From Carposina sasakii (taxonomy: Eukaryota; Arthropoda; Insecta; Lepidoptera; Carposinidae): 64,000 bases of DNA. The notes under the pieces were generated by a model, which did not search any database, was not told the origin of the DNA, and saw nothing but the letters and a program-made list of their open reading frames with translations. Below, piece by piece: positions 21,050 through 31,614 of this stretch (position 1 is the stretch's first letter; the number at the start of each line of letters is the position of its first letter). The translations under genes and the position numbers were made by a program. The stretch is taken from contig CP053157.1 in assembly GCA_014607495.2 (NCBI GenBank), positions 9,176,001 to 9,240,000 of the forward strand, written 5' to 3'.

Positions 21050-23735
21050 ATAACTAAAAAATCGATACATTTACGGAGATCTATAACATGTAAATATTTC
21101 CAGGCACCGTTATATCTCATACCATAAAGTTTTCCTCATAACCTAAAAAAGTAACATGCCTAGTCCATTAGATTTTGTATCCTTGACACTAGGTGTAACT
21201 AGGTGGTCTTCATTAAATTTATCTAAATCGAAAGTTTAAAAAGGTTCATACATTAGAGAAAGGTACAAACAAGTTCATTGCTCGATGATCTAATTGTTTA
21301 AAAAAAGTTGAATGTCACCAACTAACTACCCTATTGGTATATTTCTGTAACAATATTAATGTGATAAAACCTTATTTTAAACTTTATACTTATCACTTTA
21401 TTTATGTCCATTTACGAAGAATACGAGCTCACAAAAGCCTAATGTAAAATGAGAAACAATTCCGCGCCAGTTTTCCTCTTAACTGTATTTCAGTGACAAC
21501 TTTGAAACGCTTTGGTCCTGTGTGTCTATTATGATTTTATGGTGCTTGGTTTTGAATGAAATAACATAAGTAATTTTATATATTTGATACAATATAATAT
21601 TTTACCCGATGATTTTGTTTTCATTATTTCTCATAATAGTACCGACTCCGGTTATGGAACGCTGTAATTTATTACCATAATATTCTCATGTACTATTTAT
21701 TTTAACGCCATTCTCATAAACCTAGCACACAATTTAACGCGAGTATAAAGGCGACCTCATAAATTTCATAACTTGCCACATCTTACAAAGAAGCGTAATA
21801 AACACAACATCAACGCTTTAACATTGAGGTTCATGCTTTCAACATGATTATTATTTTCTCTTACTTTTAGTTATAAACCTATGGTTTGATGCTTAAAATC
21901 CATTAAGTTTATTAAAGGTACATAATAAGTGGGTAGATACTCGTACTTATTCTTAATGGAAGCAAATTCCATATAGTAATTCGTAACTAAAGGAAATGGT
22001 AATGGCATAATTTAAATAAGAATTTACGGTTAATCATCAAGCCTTCAAATTCTGTTGACCCTCAAAACTAATAACTAAGTTATGGTCACAGTATCGCGAA
22101 TGAGGTCCTACAGCCATGATTTTAATATAAATAGTTCTAAAATCTGAACTACAATGTAAGTAAATACACGTCGCTTAAATAATAGGTATAATATACGAGT
22201 ATGTCTAGCCATATACGAGTATGAGACTTTTAAAGCGTTCCGAAGCAGTGAGCTGGCGCAAGATAATCAGGCGTAAAGCTTTGGACGACCAATTAGGGCG
22301 CGTTCATATGAAACGACAGACTCCGTGTGAACTTATAGTGAGTTTAGTAAGCAATGTTCAATTTAAAATGATCATCTAACGGAGTTGCTTATGTTTAATG
22401 AGATGAACCTAGGTATATGCTGAAAATTACAGCCAACTTGTTTTTATATAATTATTATCTCAATGAGGTGGAATAATTTCTTCGAACCTAATCGATAATC
22501 CAGTTAAATTCTAACATGGGTTAGTTATAACTTTTAAAATTTTCATGTCCTCTTCTTTAGCCCATCTTGATGTAGACCTTCTTCAAATCCTCGCTTAGTA
22601 AGTACATCGTGCTCTAAAAATAGCCTAGGTAAGCCTAATATGTGAGAAAAGGTTCTTGATATACCTATCTTACGTCAGTAACTATGTACAGATTGTAAGG
22701 GCTGTTCCAAAATGCTTGTGTCATCCACCTAGGAGTTTAAAAGTTTTAAAGAGATTTGCACTGCTATCAAAAAATTTTAACTGCTTCGTTACAAGTTAGC
22801 TTAGATTTTCTAGTGGATTAGAACTTTAGAGATTATTTTTTGTTCTTCGGAATTAACAGAATACAAGTGCACATTAAAAGCGCAAATAAAATTATGTTAA
22901 GCACTCTATTTGGAAAATGTGTAATCGTATCCGACTAATTTGTTATGGGTAAGTCTTTCTCCGTAAATGTACCGAAATGATTGTAATGAATTCATATTAT
23001 CAGAAAAGCACAAGTGCTTGTTCACGTAGATGAAGTCGCAGGTGACCGCAAGTATAATTATGATTATGGAGATTTTAGGTTTTAGAACGTTAATTTAACC
23101 TTTTATGTATATTACCTACTATCATTATTCGAAGTTTATTGAGAACAGAGAACTGTTAAGTTTTGTAAGTAAACAGTTGCGGCCATGGTTTTTTAACTTG
23201 CCAGTTCTCACTAGTATGGATTTAATTTTGCCAGTACATTGTTTTGTATTCGCGTTTTGTCGAATATAAATTTTATTGAAAAACTTGTAGCATATCGAGG
23301 TACACGCAATTACAACAGCGATTAAAATCTGAAATATTTATTTACATTTTATGGCCGTACGAGAATTTATAGCTTGAATTGAAGCCAGGATTAACAAAGT
23401 TACACTGCAAAACTGTTATTTTCGCGTTTAAAACGCGATATTAAAAGTTGACCTGGTCCCTTTTTATGAGTTTAACAAGTAAATTAAATTGTTAAAACTT
23501 GAATTCATAGTTTTTGTTAACAATAAAAAAGAATATTTCAATAAACTGGACAAGGACTCGTAGGTTTACAATTCAAACTTTATCTGTCTATAATCTACCT
23601 AAACCAAAAATGTTTTTTGAAGTAATTCGTGGAATAAATGACTCGTGAGCGACCGCTTGCTTCATTTATTTATCTGAACGAAATACTTCAGAGGATCTAC
23701 AAAACTCGTACTAGAAATGTTGGCAAGTTTTTTTT
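21050..23735. other. Longest stretch without recognised repeats
   Basis: AT-rich DNA without repeat copies or protein-like frames that I recognise. A splice-bounded segment at about 22859-22948 was examined and rejected because all frames contain stops. It may be old intronic or intergenic DNA. Confidence 0.5.
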
Positions 23736-23739
23736 TTTA

Positions 23740-24960
23740 CAATTAGCTAGGCAAACATTTGACCGCCATCGTGCCCGATGTTAAGCAAGATGCGGCCTAG
23801 GGTGGTACATGTTTGCCTAGAAAGTGCCTATTCACTCTAGCTTTGAAGAGACCAACGTTGTAGTTGCTCGGGAAATACATCGGCAGGAAGTGCATTCCAC
23901 TCCTTAGCCGTTTGCATTACAAACGAGTTAGCATAACGTTTGGTGCGGATGGGTGAGATGTCAACAACATAAGGGTGATACGCTAGTCTGCGTCTAGTAT
24001 CCCGATGGTGAAAAGGATCTTGTGGAACTGTATTGTGAAGTTCCCACGCTTACTCTCCAAGGTGTATCCTGTAAAACACTGACAAGACAGCTATTTTACG
24101 GCGGTGGATCAGATTATGGAGTTTCGAATTTGTTTCATCTCCAATAAGTTTTATTGCCCGTTTTTTCACCGAGTCCAGTGCGGCTAGCTGATCCATCCTA
24201 AAGGTGGCAGCAGTACTCCATACAAGCGCGAACTTGCGCTTTATATAGCGCCAATAGTTGCTGTGGAGTAAAATACCGCCCAACCTTGGATAGGACGCCT
24301 AGTTTTTTAGCTGAGATTTTTGCATGAACTCAATGTACTTGCCAAAATTCGACGTTGCTGATATGTCCAGGCCTAAGAGTTTAAGATGGTCAGTCGTTGC
24401 CAAGGATACACCCTGGAAAGTCGGAGTCAGGTCGAAAATACTCCGTTTTGCGGTAAATATACACGCCTGCGTTTTCATCATCATCATCATTTACAGCCCT
24501 GAGAAGTCCACTGTTGGACATAGGCCTCTCCCAACAACCTCCACTCCGACCGGTCGGAAGCAGCCTGCATCCAACCGACGCCCGCAACCTTGGCCAGGTC
24601 ATCCGTCCACCTCGCGGGTGGCCTTCCCACGCTGCGCTTGCCGATACGTGGTATCCACTCTAGAACTTTCCGACTCCATCGGCCATCAGTTCTTCGAGCT
24701 ATGTGCCCTGCCCATTGCCACTTCAGCTTGCTGGACCATTCAGCTATGTCGGTGATCTTTGTACGTCTGCGGATCTCCTCATTTCTGCGTTTTAGAGGTA
24801 TTAAATTGGACTAAATTGGCTTCGCCCCAGTCGGAGACTGCCTGTAGTGCCAAATCATCTCTCTCAATCATTGACTCTCGACAAGACTGGACTTGATTTC
24901 TATGACGAAGAAGTATGATTCTGAAATCTATTTTGATTTTGATGGAATTGCTCCTGTAAC
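23740..24960 (-). pseudogene. LINE reverse transcriptase C-terminal half, split by an RTE insertion
   Basis: On the minus strand the coding trace begins near 24905 with AVSDWGEANLVQFNTSKTQ. It is cut at 24793 and resumes at 24466 with ACIFTAKRSIFDLTPTFQGV and DHLKLLGLDISATSNFGKYI. It continues as LAALDSVKKRAIKLIGDE, KIAVLSVFYRIHLGE and finally TKRYANSFVMQTAKEWNALP near 23900. Several frameshifts break it. The 3' UTR at 23745-23820 carries CTAGGCAAACATGTACCACC and a GATGCGGC-type block. The family is an insect non-LTR element. The junction at the RTE fragment restores the reading frame across a 9-bp duplication. Confidence 0.8.
24476..24784 (-). mobile_element. RTE-type LINE 3' fragment nested in another LINE
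   Basis: This is a 5'-truncated RTE fragment. The C-terminus appears to be open with few breaks: KVLEWIPRIGKRSVGRPPAR, WTDDLAKVAGVGWMQAASDR and GEAYVQQWTS, followed by a (TGA)n tail at 24476-24491. It is flanked by a perfect 9-bp target duplication CTGCGTTTT (24467-24475 and 24785-24793) inside the ORF of the host LINE. The short plus-strand frames across this region are shadows. Confidence 0.85.
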
Positions 24961-24961
24961 C

Positions 24962-25240
24962 TTATACCTCGTCTATATTTCTATCAATTCTTTTCAGGCG
25001 CAACATACCACTTTGAGCTCGTCGTTCTATTTTCTTATTTAAAGCCTTATTGAAGTATCGTATTAACAAAATTATTACAACCACGACGAAGATGATAAAC
25101 AGCATCATTAAATACCAGTTGGTTTTTACTACATTTTCCACGATGGAGTTGTTTTGCTCAATGATGTTGTTCTTCCCTATTTGCGTATATACATCTTGCA
25201 CTGGCTTTTGTGTCGCTGGGGTGCTGGAGGATCCTCCCAT
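24962..25240 (-). CDS. Small predicted N-myristoylated single-pass membrane protein (unassigned)
   Basis: This 92-codon intact frame starts MGGSSSTPATQKPVQD. MGGSSS fits the N-myristoylation pattern (Gly2, Ser6). A polar segment with IIEQNNSIVENV follows. One strongly hydrophobic stretch at about residues 43-63 (YLMMLFIIFVVVVIILLIRY) is a membrane span, and the tail is basic (KKIERRAQ...RLKRIDRNIDEV). The start is supported by an upstream purine-rich TAATAAAA context. It lies between a putative LTR/primer-binding region (25311-25460) and a LINE remnant on the same strand. I do not recognise a named family. Mobile-element or virus-derived accessory protein is one reading; host gene is less likely given the neighbours. 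Function unknown. Confidence 0.5.
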   Translation of the reverse strand: MGGSSSTPATQKPVQDVYTQIGKNNIIEQNNSIVENVVKTNWYLMMLFIIFVVVVIILLIRYFNKALNKKIERRAQSGMLRLKRIDRNIDEV

Positions 25241-25310
25241 TTTTATTACTCGAATAATCTTGAAAAAGTCACTGCTTTCACTGCACGTATAATCAAGTGG
25301 TTGAATTAGG

Positions 25311-25460
25311 TAGGGTTGGATAGTCTGTCACTACACAAATCAATGAAGTTATTTTATTTAGGTAAATTGCACATAGAATTACTGTCTTTATGTGCACTGG
25401 CTAGGCGCCACCGCCGGCGCGGTCGCATCCAAATATGGCAGGGTCGCCATGTAGGGTTGG
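25311..25460 (-). mobile_element. Possible LTR edge, primer-binding site and leader
   Basis: On the minus strand ATCCAACCCTACA, ending in CA, is followed directly by TGGCGACCCTGCC. TGGCGACC is shared with the tRNA-Arg primer-binding site of some Gypsy-type elements (412/mdg1 group). A GC-rich leader follows, and then TGTAGTGACAGACTATCCAA at about 25334-25311, which looks like an LTR start fused to an LTR end (CCAACCCTACC). No gag or pol frame is visible. A whole LTR pair cannot be delimited, so the assignment is tentative. Confidence 0.3.
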
Positions 25461-25646
25461 ATGTGCGGGAGATGAGTAAAACGATCGAATGCTGAACAAA
25501 CACTGATTTATTAATATAAGAAGACAATAGTATATAGCCTGTCATACATTATACTTACTATACTACACTCCCAAGCGACTACCGTTCCTAATCTGCTTCA
25601 GACCCACACACACGCTATGTGATTCACGTTTAAATACTCTTAAAGC

Positions 25647-26069
25647 TAGGGTTACCATATCTCAAGATTTGTTCTGAGATTTCAGGATTTCTTGACTTTT
25701 CTCAGGATTGCGACCCGATTTTGCAAATCACGTAATATCTAAGGATTTTCAATAAAAGACAGGTTACATTTTAAAAATCTCTTAAATTAAAACTTAAACC
25801 AACTAAAAATGATCTTCTTTTGGTAACAATTGTACAGTTTAAATCAATACTTATTTAGCCAAGTAAAACAAACTAAAAATAATCTTATGCCACCCCCCGC
25901 CCCGCCGCTTTGAGTGCGATGTGCAAGTTGCAACGCGTGAGCTAGATTAGTGTATAAAACGATAATACGTTTTTGAGAGAAAATTCTTAAACTGTATAAA
26001 ATCTCAGGACTTTTCCATGGAAATCAGGCCTGTTCTCCGGTCTTTTGATTTTTTCATCTGGTAACCCTA
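25647..26069. mobile_element. hAT-type MITE
   Basis: The termini TAGGGTTACCATAT and ATCTGGTAACCCTA are inverted repeats. They are flanked by an 8-bp target duplication with one mismatch: CTTAAAGC at 25639-25646 and CTTAAGGC at 26070-26077. An 8-bp duplication is the hAT signature. The interior (423 bp in all) includes ATCTCAAGATT and AATCTCAGGACTT words but no transposase frame. Confidence 0.8.
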
Positions 26070-26284
26070 CTTAAGGCTGACCTTAAAACCTTGGTGCTAG
26101 ATCCATAGTTACAATTCGGGTCAAAAAATCACGTTAATAAGTTATTCAATGTATTTAAGCCATATAACTGTCGAGTTTCGTCAAAATCTGTTTAATTATG
26201 ATGGAAAAAAAAATAGTACAAAAATACGTTTGTATAGTTTTATTAGTTAGAGAAACCAGTGTTAAAAAATTCGGGGCAATCTCT

Positions 26285-26385
26285 CTAGCGTTAAGCTAGC
26301 AACTTGTTACTGGTAATAACTATCTAACCCCGCTAAGCTAAACGTAGCTAGGAGATCCTTGACGATTCTGCAGTTTTGTCTTTAA
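26285..26385 (+). repeat. Dispersed repeat 'X', degenerate
   Basis: It retains GTTAAGCTAGCAACTTGTTA, TAAGCTAAACGTAGCTAGGA and GATCCTTGACGATTCTGCAG. More diverged than the 27.1 and 28.0 kb copies. Confidence 0.45.
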
Positions 26386-26864
26386 ACTAGTAAATAATAT
26401 TAATCTCAGTCGTAGCTAGGTACTTGTTTTGTTAGTTAACTCTGGTCCATCTTAAGTAAGTCTTTGCTTGTTACATATTTATAGGTTAATAAAAAAAGGA
26501 TTAAAGAAAGAAAATGAAGGAGTATAGAAGTAGATCAGTGGTTTTATTCCAGAAAAAATGTTATTTCCATTAAAGCAGTGTGTAATGAAGCGAGAACTAC
26601 ACAAGTGAGTTGGATTCCTTCCAGGCTCGTTCAAACTGCACTTATTTATAGCGACACACTCCGCTATAGCTACTCGACAATTGATAGTATTTAACTATGT
26701 TTTAGTGATGGTTTTGTATGATTCCCTTAAAATTACGTTGTGGGACAGTTTGTTGAAGGATGTACTCGTATTTAATAAAAGTCATCGACTTGACGGAGGC
26801 ACGTGTCGTTCATTTGTTGATTGCTAAAATGATATTATGAAATTAATCTTCTTCTTCTGTCTTA

Positions 26865-27095
26865 GACCTTTTCCCATTTATTTGGGTTCGGCCTTCCTTG
26901 TACGCATTTTCGATTTTGCACGATTTTGTGCTAGGTCTTTATGTAAATGAGCCTCTTTTAGGTCCTTTTAAACCGTCGACAACCAGGTGGCGGGTGGTCT
27001 TCGACGCGTACGTTTCGTCTTAGGCAATTTTAGGGCAAGTTTTACCACATGGTCGTCGGGACGTCTTTGAACGTGACCATACCACCGATTATTAA
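26865..27095 (-). mobile_element. LINE-derived fragment (decayed)
   Basis: It contains CTTCTGTCTTAGACCTTTTC, TTTGGGTTCGGCCTTCCTTG, ACAACCAGGTGGCGGGTGGT and GACGTCTTTGAACGTGACCA. This resembles the minus-strand form of a common lepidopteran LINE C-terminus. No frame is open for long. Confidence 0.4.
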
Positions 27096-27142
27096 CCGAT
27101 TATTAAATAAATATTAAACGGAAACATGGATGGATGGATATG

Positions 27143-27325
27143 TTCCCGAAATGGTGTAGGCAGAACTGCAAATCATAACAGAAGATCCTACAGGCACGTT
27201 TAGTATAACCAGATATAAATTATCACTGACTAGTTGCTAGCTTATCGCCTGAGAGAATGCTCGAGTTCCTGGACTCTTACGACATGTACGGAAGTAGATG
27301 AAGCTGATGTATTTTGGTATCAGTA
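27143..27325 (-). repeat. Dispersed repeat 'X', nearly complete
   Basis: It includes the end TGTTCCCGAAATGGTGTAGG, GATCCTACAGGCACGTTTAG, TATCACTGACTAGTTGCTAG, TTATCGCCTGAGAGAATGCT, GACTCTTACGACATGTACGG and AAGCTGATGTAT. The 98-codon frame from 27298 starts inside it and has no recognisable domain. Confidence 0.65.
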
Positions 27326-27811
27326 CAGAATATTTCTATATTATTTTCACATTATATTTTTTTCATAACAACACCAAATACGAGATTTTATTCATGCACT
27401 TCATTGTTGCCTTCCCACTCAGTGACAGAAAGTCAGCCAGTTCTATTCAGCCTGCATTTTTCACCCATTTCGCTCCTGCATTGAATGGAAATTACTGGAA
27501 AAATTCCCTACGAGCTATGCGCAAAATGTGGGCAATACTACCCGTAGGTACCACAAAGCTTGCGGGAAAATGCGGCGCCAGTTTCCTTTTTTAAATTAAG
27601 TTTTACACATCGTTGTAAGGGAATTATTTTTCTCCGTGTTAGTTCACTTTTTGGCCGCTTATTTATATTTGTGAGCTGTTCCTATATTTTATGGCGTGAC
27701 ACTCACTGACGCCTCGTTAGGATCTAATTGAGTTAAAAAAGTGATGAACTGAGTATTAATAGGATGTTCTAATCAATGTTTGATGTTGCGATTATATCTA
27801 CAGCATCATGT

Positions 27812-27926
27812 GGGGTAAGCACGAACCTTACGCGGCGTAACGCTAGCGAATCGTAATAGCAAAATCTATGTGATTTGACAGTTGGACGATAGCGTTACGG
27901 ACTATCGAGAGGTTCGTGCTTACCCC
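27812..27926. mobile_element. Short MITE with GGTAAGCACGAACC ends, copy 1
   Basis: The termini GGGGTAAGCACGAACC and GGTTCGTGCTTACCCC are perfect inverted repeats. Inside, ACGCGGCGTAACGCTAGCGA pairs partly with CGATAGCGTTACGG. The element is only 115 bp. A second copy is at 51965-52080. The target duplication is unclear. Confidence 0.7.
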
Positions 27927-27954
27927 TCTGTACACTTATTACGTAAGTATTTCA

Positions 27955-28150
27955 TGAGCTGATGCGGGGCTTCACAAGAATACCTCGGCTGCATCTGTCT
28001 CTATGCATGTCGTAAGAGTCGATAGAACTCGAGCATTGTCTCAGACAAAAAGCCATCAACTTATCACTGATCATTTAGTTCTGTCCCCGATATACTATAC
28101 AGGGCTGTGGGATCTCTTTTATGATCCTGCAGCCGCAACTGTGTGTATAT
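27955..28150 (+). repeat. Dispersed repeat 'X', most complete copy
   Basis: It runs GATGCGGGGCTTCACAAGAA, TGCATGTCGTAAGAGTCGAT, CTTATCACTGATCATTTAGT, GGGCTGTGGGATCTCTTTTA and TGATCCTGCAG, and ends near a TATTTATGTAT tail. It is useful as a reference for the family in this window. Confidence 0.65.
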
Positions 28151-28384
28151 TTATGTATAACTAGGTAAATAGTAATATACTCCACTGTTCATCGTGAAAT
28201 ATCACGTCAAATCAGTTTGAAATACAAAATGTACGAGATTTACGTGATTAATCAGTGGAAAGCCATCGGTGAACCCTGTTATTATGGAGCGTTAACAAAG
28301 TAGGTATGTAAAATAAGCGAGTAATAATTAATTACCATGGTTTTAGAGCTTTAACGTAATCGATACGCCGCCATATTAATTTTC

Positions 28385-28996
28385 TAAAGCGTCTACGCTT
28401 GTATGTGTCGTGGCCATATTGTAGATTTGATCATTTCATGAAATGCTCGAGTATTTCATGAAATGGTTGCATGGCTGACCACCTGCCACTACTAACCGAA
28501 CTTGTACATCTCAACCATACCCTCAAAATTGGTCAGAAGTGGCACCATGTGGTTCTATCGGCCCTTGGTGCTCTGCCTACCCCGTAAGGGATACAGGCGT
28601 GTTTATATGTATATATGTATGTATGTAGACTTAATGGTGGTTTATAATAACATTGTTAAACAAAAATATTAGATTATGATAGGTTAGGTTAGACTATGAC
28701 AAATAAGATGCCAGAAGCGAATCGCTTTTGTAAAGCCTTTTATGTTTTTAAATATTATAGATTGTGATATTTATAGCAAAAAAAAACATAACGTTACCAT
28801 AAATAAGCTCTTACCACATTATGGATTTTATGGACAAAATCGTTACGTTTATGGATTTTATGACGTGGATGACAAAATCGTGAAATGTAGACGATTTAAT
28901 GATCTGGTCAAATTGAATTGGCCACATCATAAAATGCGACCACTTCATGAAATGAGCATCAATTCTACGATATGGCCACGACATATGCATACTATA
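28385..28996. mobile_element. Foldback element with TTTCATGAAA palindromes, interrupted by a LINE tail
   Basis: The outer parts are inverted repeats: GTGTCGTGGCCATATTGTAG near 28405 and CTACGATATGGCCACGACAT near 28965. Both sides carry the self-complementary word CATTTCATGAAATG or close variants (28433, 28451, 28940s). Between them lies a LINE tail fragment (28472-28627). AT-rich repeats (GGATTTTATG, CGATTTAATGATC) fill the right half. The overlapping 87- and 62-codon frames at 28742-29005 are products of these repeats. Confidence 0.5.
28472..28627 (+). mobile_element. LINE 3' end with (TATG)n tail
   Basis: It contains CTGACCACCTGCCACTACTA, GTCAGAAGTGGCACCATGTG, TTCTATCGGCCCTTGGTGCT, CTGCCTACCCCGTAAGGGAT and then TATATGTATGTATGTA. 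It is related to 35715-35940 and to the end of the intact LINE fragment at 47259-47974. Confidence 0.6.
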
Positions 28997-29132
28997 CATA
29001 CATAATTATCTTACATCTTCTTGCTATCTTTAAACCACCCCGATTCTGTTAAATTCCCCATCTAAAACGTAGCAAAAATGGAACCGTTGATCAGTGATGA
29101 GTATTTTATGCTATGATCAGCCTTTTGATATG

Positions 29133-29198
29133 AATGTCTTATGTGTGTAAGTGTATGAAAATATTATATCATTATTTTCATACACTTCATAAGACATT
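29133..29198. repeat. Hairpin (about 25-bp arms)
   Basis: AATGTCTTATG plus AGTGTATGAAAATA on the left pair with TATTTTCATACACTTCATAAGACATT on the right (bases 29173-29198). The six extra bases TGTGTA on the left form a bulge. Confidence 0.6.
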
Positions 29199-29229
29199 TA
29201 CACTAAGATAAACTAAAGAAAGAAAGATC

Positions 29230-29402
29230 CAGTCGCAGGTACTAAGCAACGGTATACTATATACATGCAAATAGATAATTTATAGAATAATCCATAACTC
29301 GGAAACAATATTTATCTATTAAATGTTTGCACCTACCGGGATTCGAATCCAGGACCTTTGGCGCGACAGGCAGGGTCACTACCGAATACACCAATCAGCC
29401 GG
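29230..29402 (-). mobile_element. tRNA-headed SINE
   Basis: On the minus strand the head contains GCCGGCTGATTGGTGTATTC and a box-B-like GGATTCGAATCCCGGTAGGT, followed by GTGCAAACATT. The tail side ends GTACCTGCGACTGGATC. It is the same family as 8349-8523 and 59206-59390. Confidence 0.65.
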
Positions 29403-29409
29403 CAATAAT

Positions 29410-31480
29410 AACAATAGATAAGTATAATGTAGAATACTGAAATAGTCATGATTATTTTACGGTGAAATATTTTATTGATGCGCAATGCACTTCTGTAACG
29501 GTTCAGCTGTAAAAAATACTAGAGTAGAAGGCAAATAAATATATGGAAACGCTCTTCGATCACTTTGGCTGGAATTATGGAACATCCTCGTCTTCGTGGA
29601 AAGAGTCGCGTGCATAGGTAAAATATAACCTACCGTTATCAAAGGGATAGGATTTTTGTTATTAGATTCCTGAATAAGTGTTGTTTTTATAAAGCTTAGT
29701 AAAAGGGAATGGAAAAGTATCAGCATCAACGAGTTAAAATGTTTTAAACGTGTTGTGTAAATAGTAAACAAAACCTGGCAAGCATGTATATCTAGGCACT
29801 ATATGCATCACGTCTTCAGGCTGACACCCACACCACTTGGTGAGGTTATAACAGTGATGTGTATAAATTTTGCTCCTTACAATTAAATTATAGCACTGAT
29901 ACATAGCTATGTACTTGCTGTCTAAACAAAGGAATAGCAAACAAACAAAGTAACTCGGCTTCATTCCTATAAGAATTCTTTGAAGTACACTACAACAAAT
30001 ACACGTCCAAGAGTCAAAGGCTCTACCTACTGCTGAAAGCAAACACCAAATTGCTGGCTAACTTGAGATTACACGGCATGTCGACGAAAGGACCCCCACT
30101 TTGGGGGTCCTACCGCCCACCTAGGCGAAGTCTTTGGAACCCCCCATCTTCACTCCATGTTACTTAATCATTGGAAAAACTAACAAAAGTTGACAGAGCC
30201 GTTCGCAATTTTTCAACTTCTTAGAATTATTTTTTGCTAAGATGCGTAGGTTTGCTAAGTTAATTATATAAATTATGCCTACTAAAATTAGATTTGGTTG
30301 ATTAAAATATTTATAAATAGAAATCAATTTATTGACGACGTAAAATATAATCTATCGTTAATATTTCCGTCGGAGAGCTGTGTTTTGCCAAAAAAAATTG
30401 TGATAGACAGTTATTATACTAAAAGTTCTACTATTACCTATATTATTATAACGTAAACTGGTCAAAGAATATGACCGTTTTCATTTGCCTCACAAGTAGA
30501 AACTTGAGCATCAAGGAGTAGGACGGTTTATAAAGGGCACTTTTACTGTCGCTGTTTAAACTCGTCTACGAGTAAAGTTTACTAGTAATAAATATGAAAT
30601 TAACCGTTTTTGGTATTTTACACCCAGCGGACTAGAGTCCTCGTCAATTATATAATACCCAACTAAGTGTCTATCAAAAATATTGTTTCAGAGTATACCT
30701 AGATTGACAAGTGGCCACTCTTCTGTAACTTGTTTCACCAATGACCGTCGAACAAAATCATTTAGTCAGTGATGTTCCTGTGTGGCAAAGGGCCTCCACA
30801 GTTATCCGCCATCCCGGTCGGAGAATGGTCCAGCTTTTTTTAAAAGTTTTGAAATAATTTTGGAACCTATTCATTCAAGTATAAGGGAAGATGCCCGTTG
30901 TATATGCAATAAGGTCTACATAGGCAATAACCGTTGTCTATTGAATTATGCATTAAGCGATCGCTTGTAAATTGTGTTAAAAAAGAATTTAAGTGAAGCA
31001 TTCCTCGCCCGGCGGGAATGCACTTGGAGAATTTTTCAAGTAATTTAGATTCTATTCACAACAGAAGCAAGCGTCGGCTGATGCTGCGTTTGAACCACGA
31101 TAATTACAAACTTGCTTACTGGCCTTACCAAAAATTATCAAAAAAATAATTAAACTTATTCCTGTTCAAATAAAAAGATAAATACTAACTTATTTTTGCA
31201 TGAAAATCTTTGGAATTGCTAACAGATCGATGTTTTCTTCGCTGCGTTAACATTATTTTAACAAATTAGCATATTAGTAGGTATGGGTACCTTACGGGTA
31301 ATTGTCTTCGTTGTAAAAATGGTATGTGTACTGCTTATGACAATAAGATTAAAACTTCCACAGTTGAATGCCGCTTTAATAACTAGTTCAATGGTTACCT
31401 TCATAAGCCTTTACTAAAATTAGCTTGACAATCCAGAAGTTGCTTATATTATCATGTATTCAGCCATATTCCTAACTTTT
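29410..31480. other. No recognised genes
   Basis: Mostly AT-rich. A perfect short hairpin GGACCCCCACTTTGGGGGTCC lies near 30089 within a locally GC-rich patch (30075-30150) that may be repeat debris. The 99- and 102-codon minus frames at 29472-30042 show no domain or composition that would support them. Confidence 0.45.
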
Positions 31481-31488
31481 TACTTTAG

Positions 31489-31614
31489 CTATTAATACCC
31501 ACGCAAGTAACTTACCCAATCCAAACGAGGCATCAGTCGGGACGCGCCAAATGAACCGGACCGCCCTGCATTATGCCAGCCTGGTGGCTGAAGGTGAACT
31601 CATTGGACTCTCAA
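31489..31614 (+). CDS. Candidate ankyrin-repeat exon
   Basis: A strong acceptor (CCTAACTTTTTACTTTAG, ending 31488) precedes a frame open to a donor-like TCAA|GTAGGT at 31615; an alternative donor GAAG|GTGAAC lies near 31593. The frame reads INTHASNLPNPNEASVGTRQ, then MNRTALHYASLVAEGELIGL. RTALHYAS is the core of an ankyrin repeat helix (consensus TPLHLAA). The block is visibly less AT-rich than its surroundings. The acceptor leaves two bases to complete a codon. No neighbouring exon is identified, so the gene is unknown; an exon of a host gene with long, repeat-filled introns is the simplest reading. Confidence 0.45.

Noticed and set aside
22859..22948. Splice-bounded segment (strong acceptor, GTAAGT donor)
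   Set aside because: All three frames contain stops, so it cannot be an internal coding exon; it might at most be non-coding.
27298..27594. 98-codon plus-strand frame as a gene
   Set aside because: It starts inside repeat X and has no domain, splice context or support beyond being open.
28742..29005. Overlapping 87- and 62-codon frames
   Set aside because: They are products of palindromic repeats in the foldback element.
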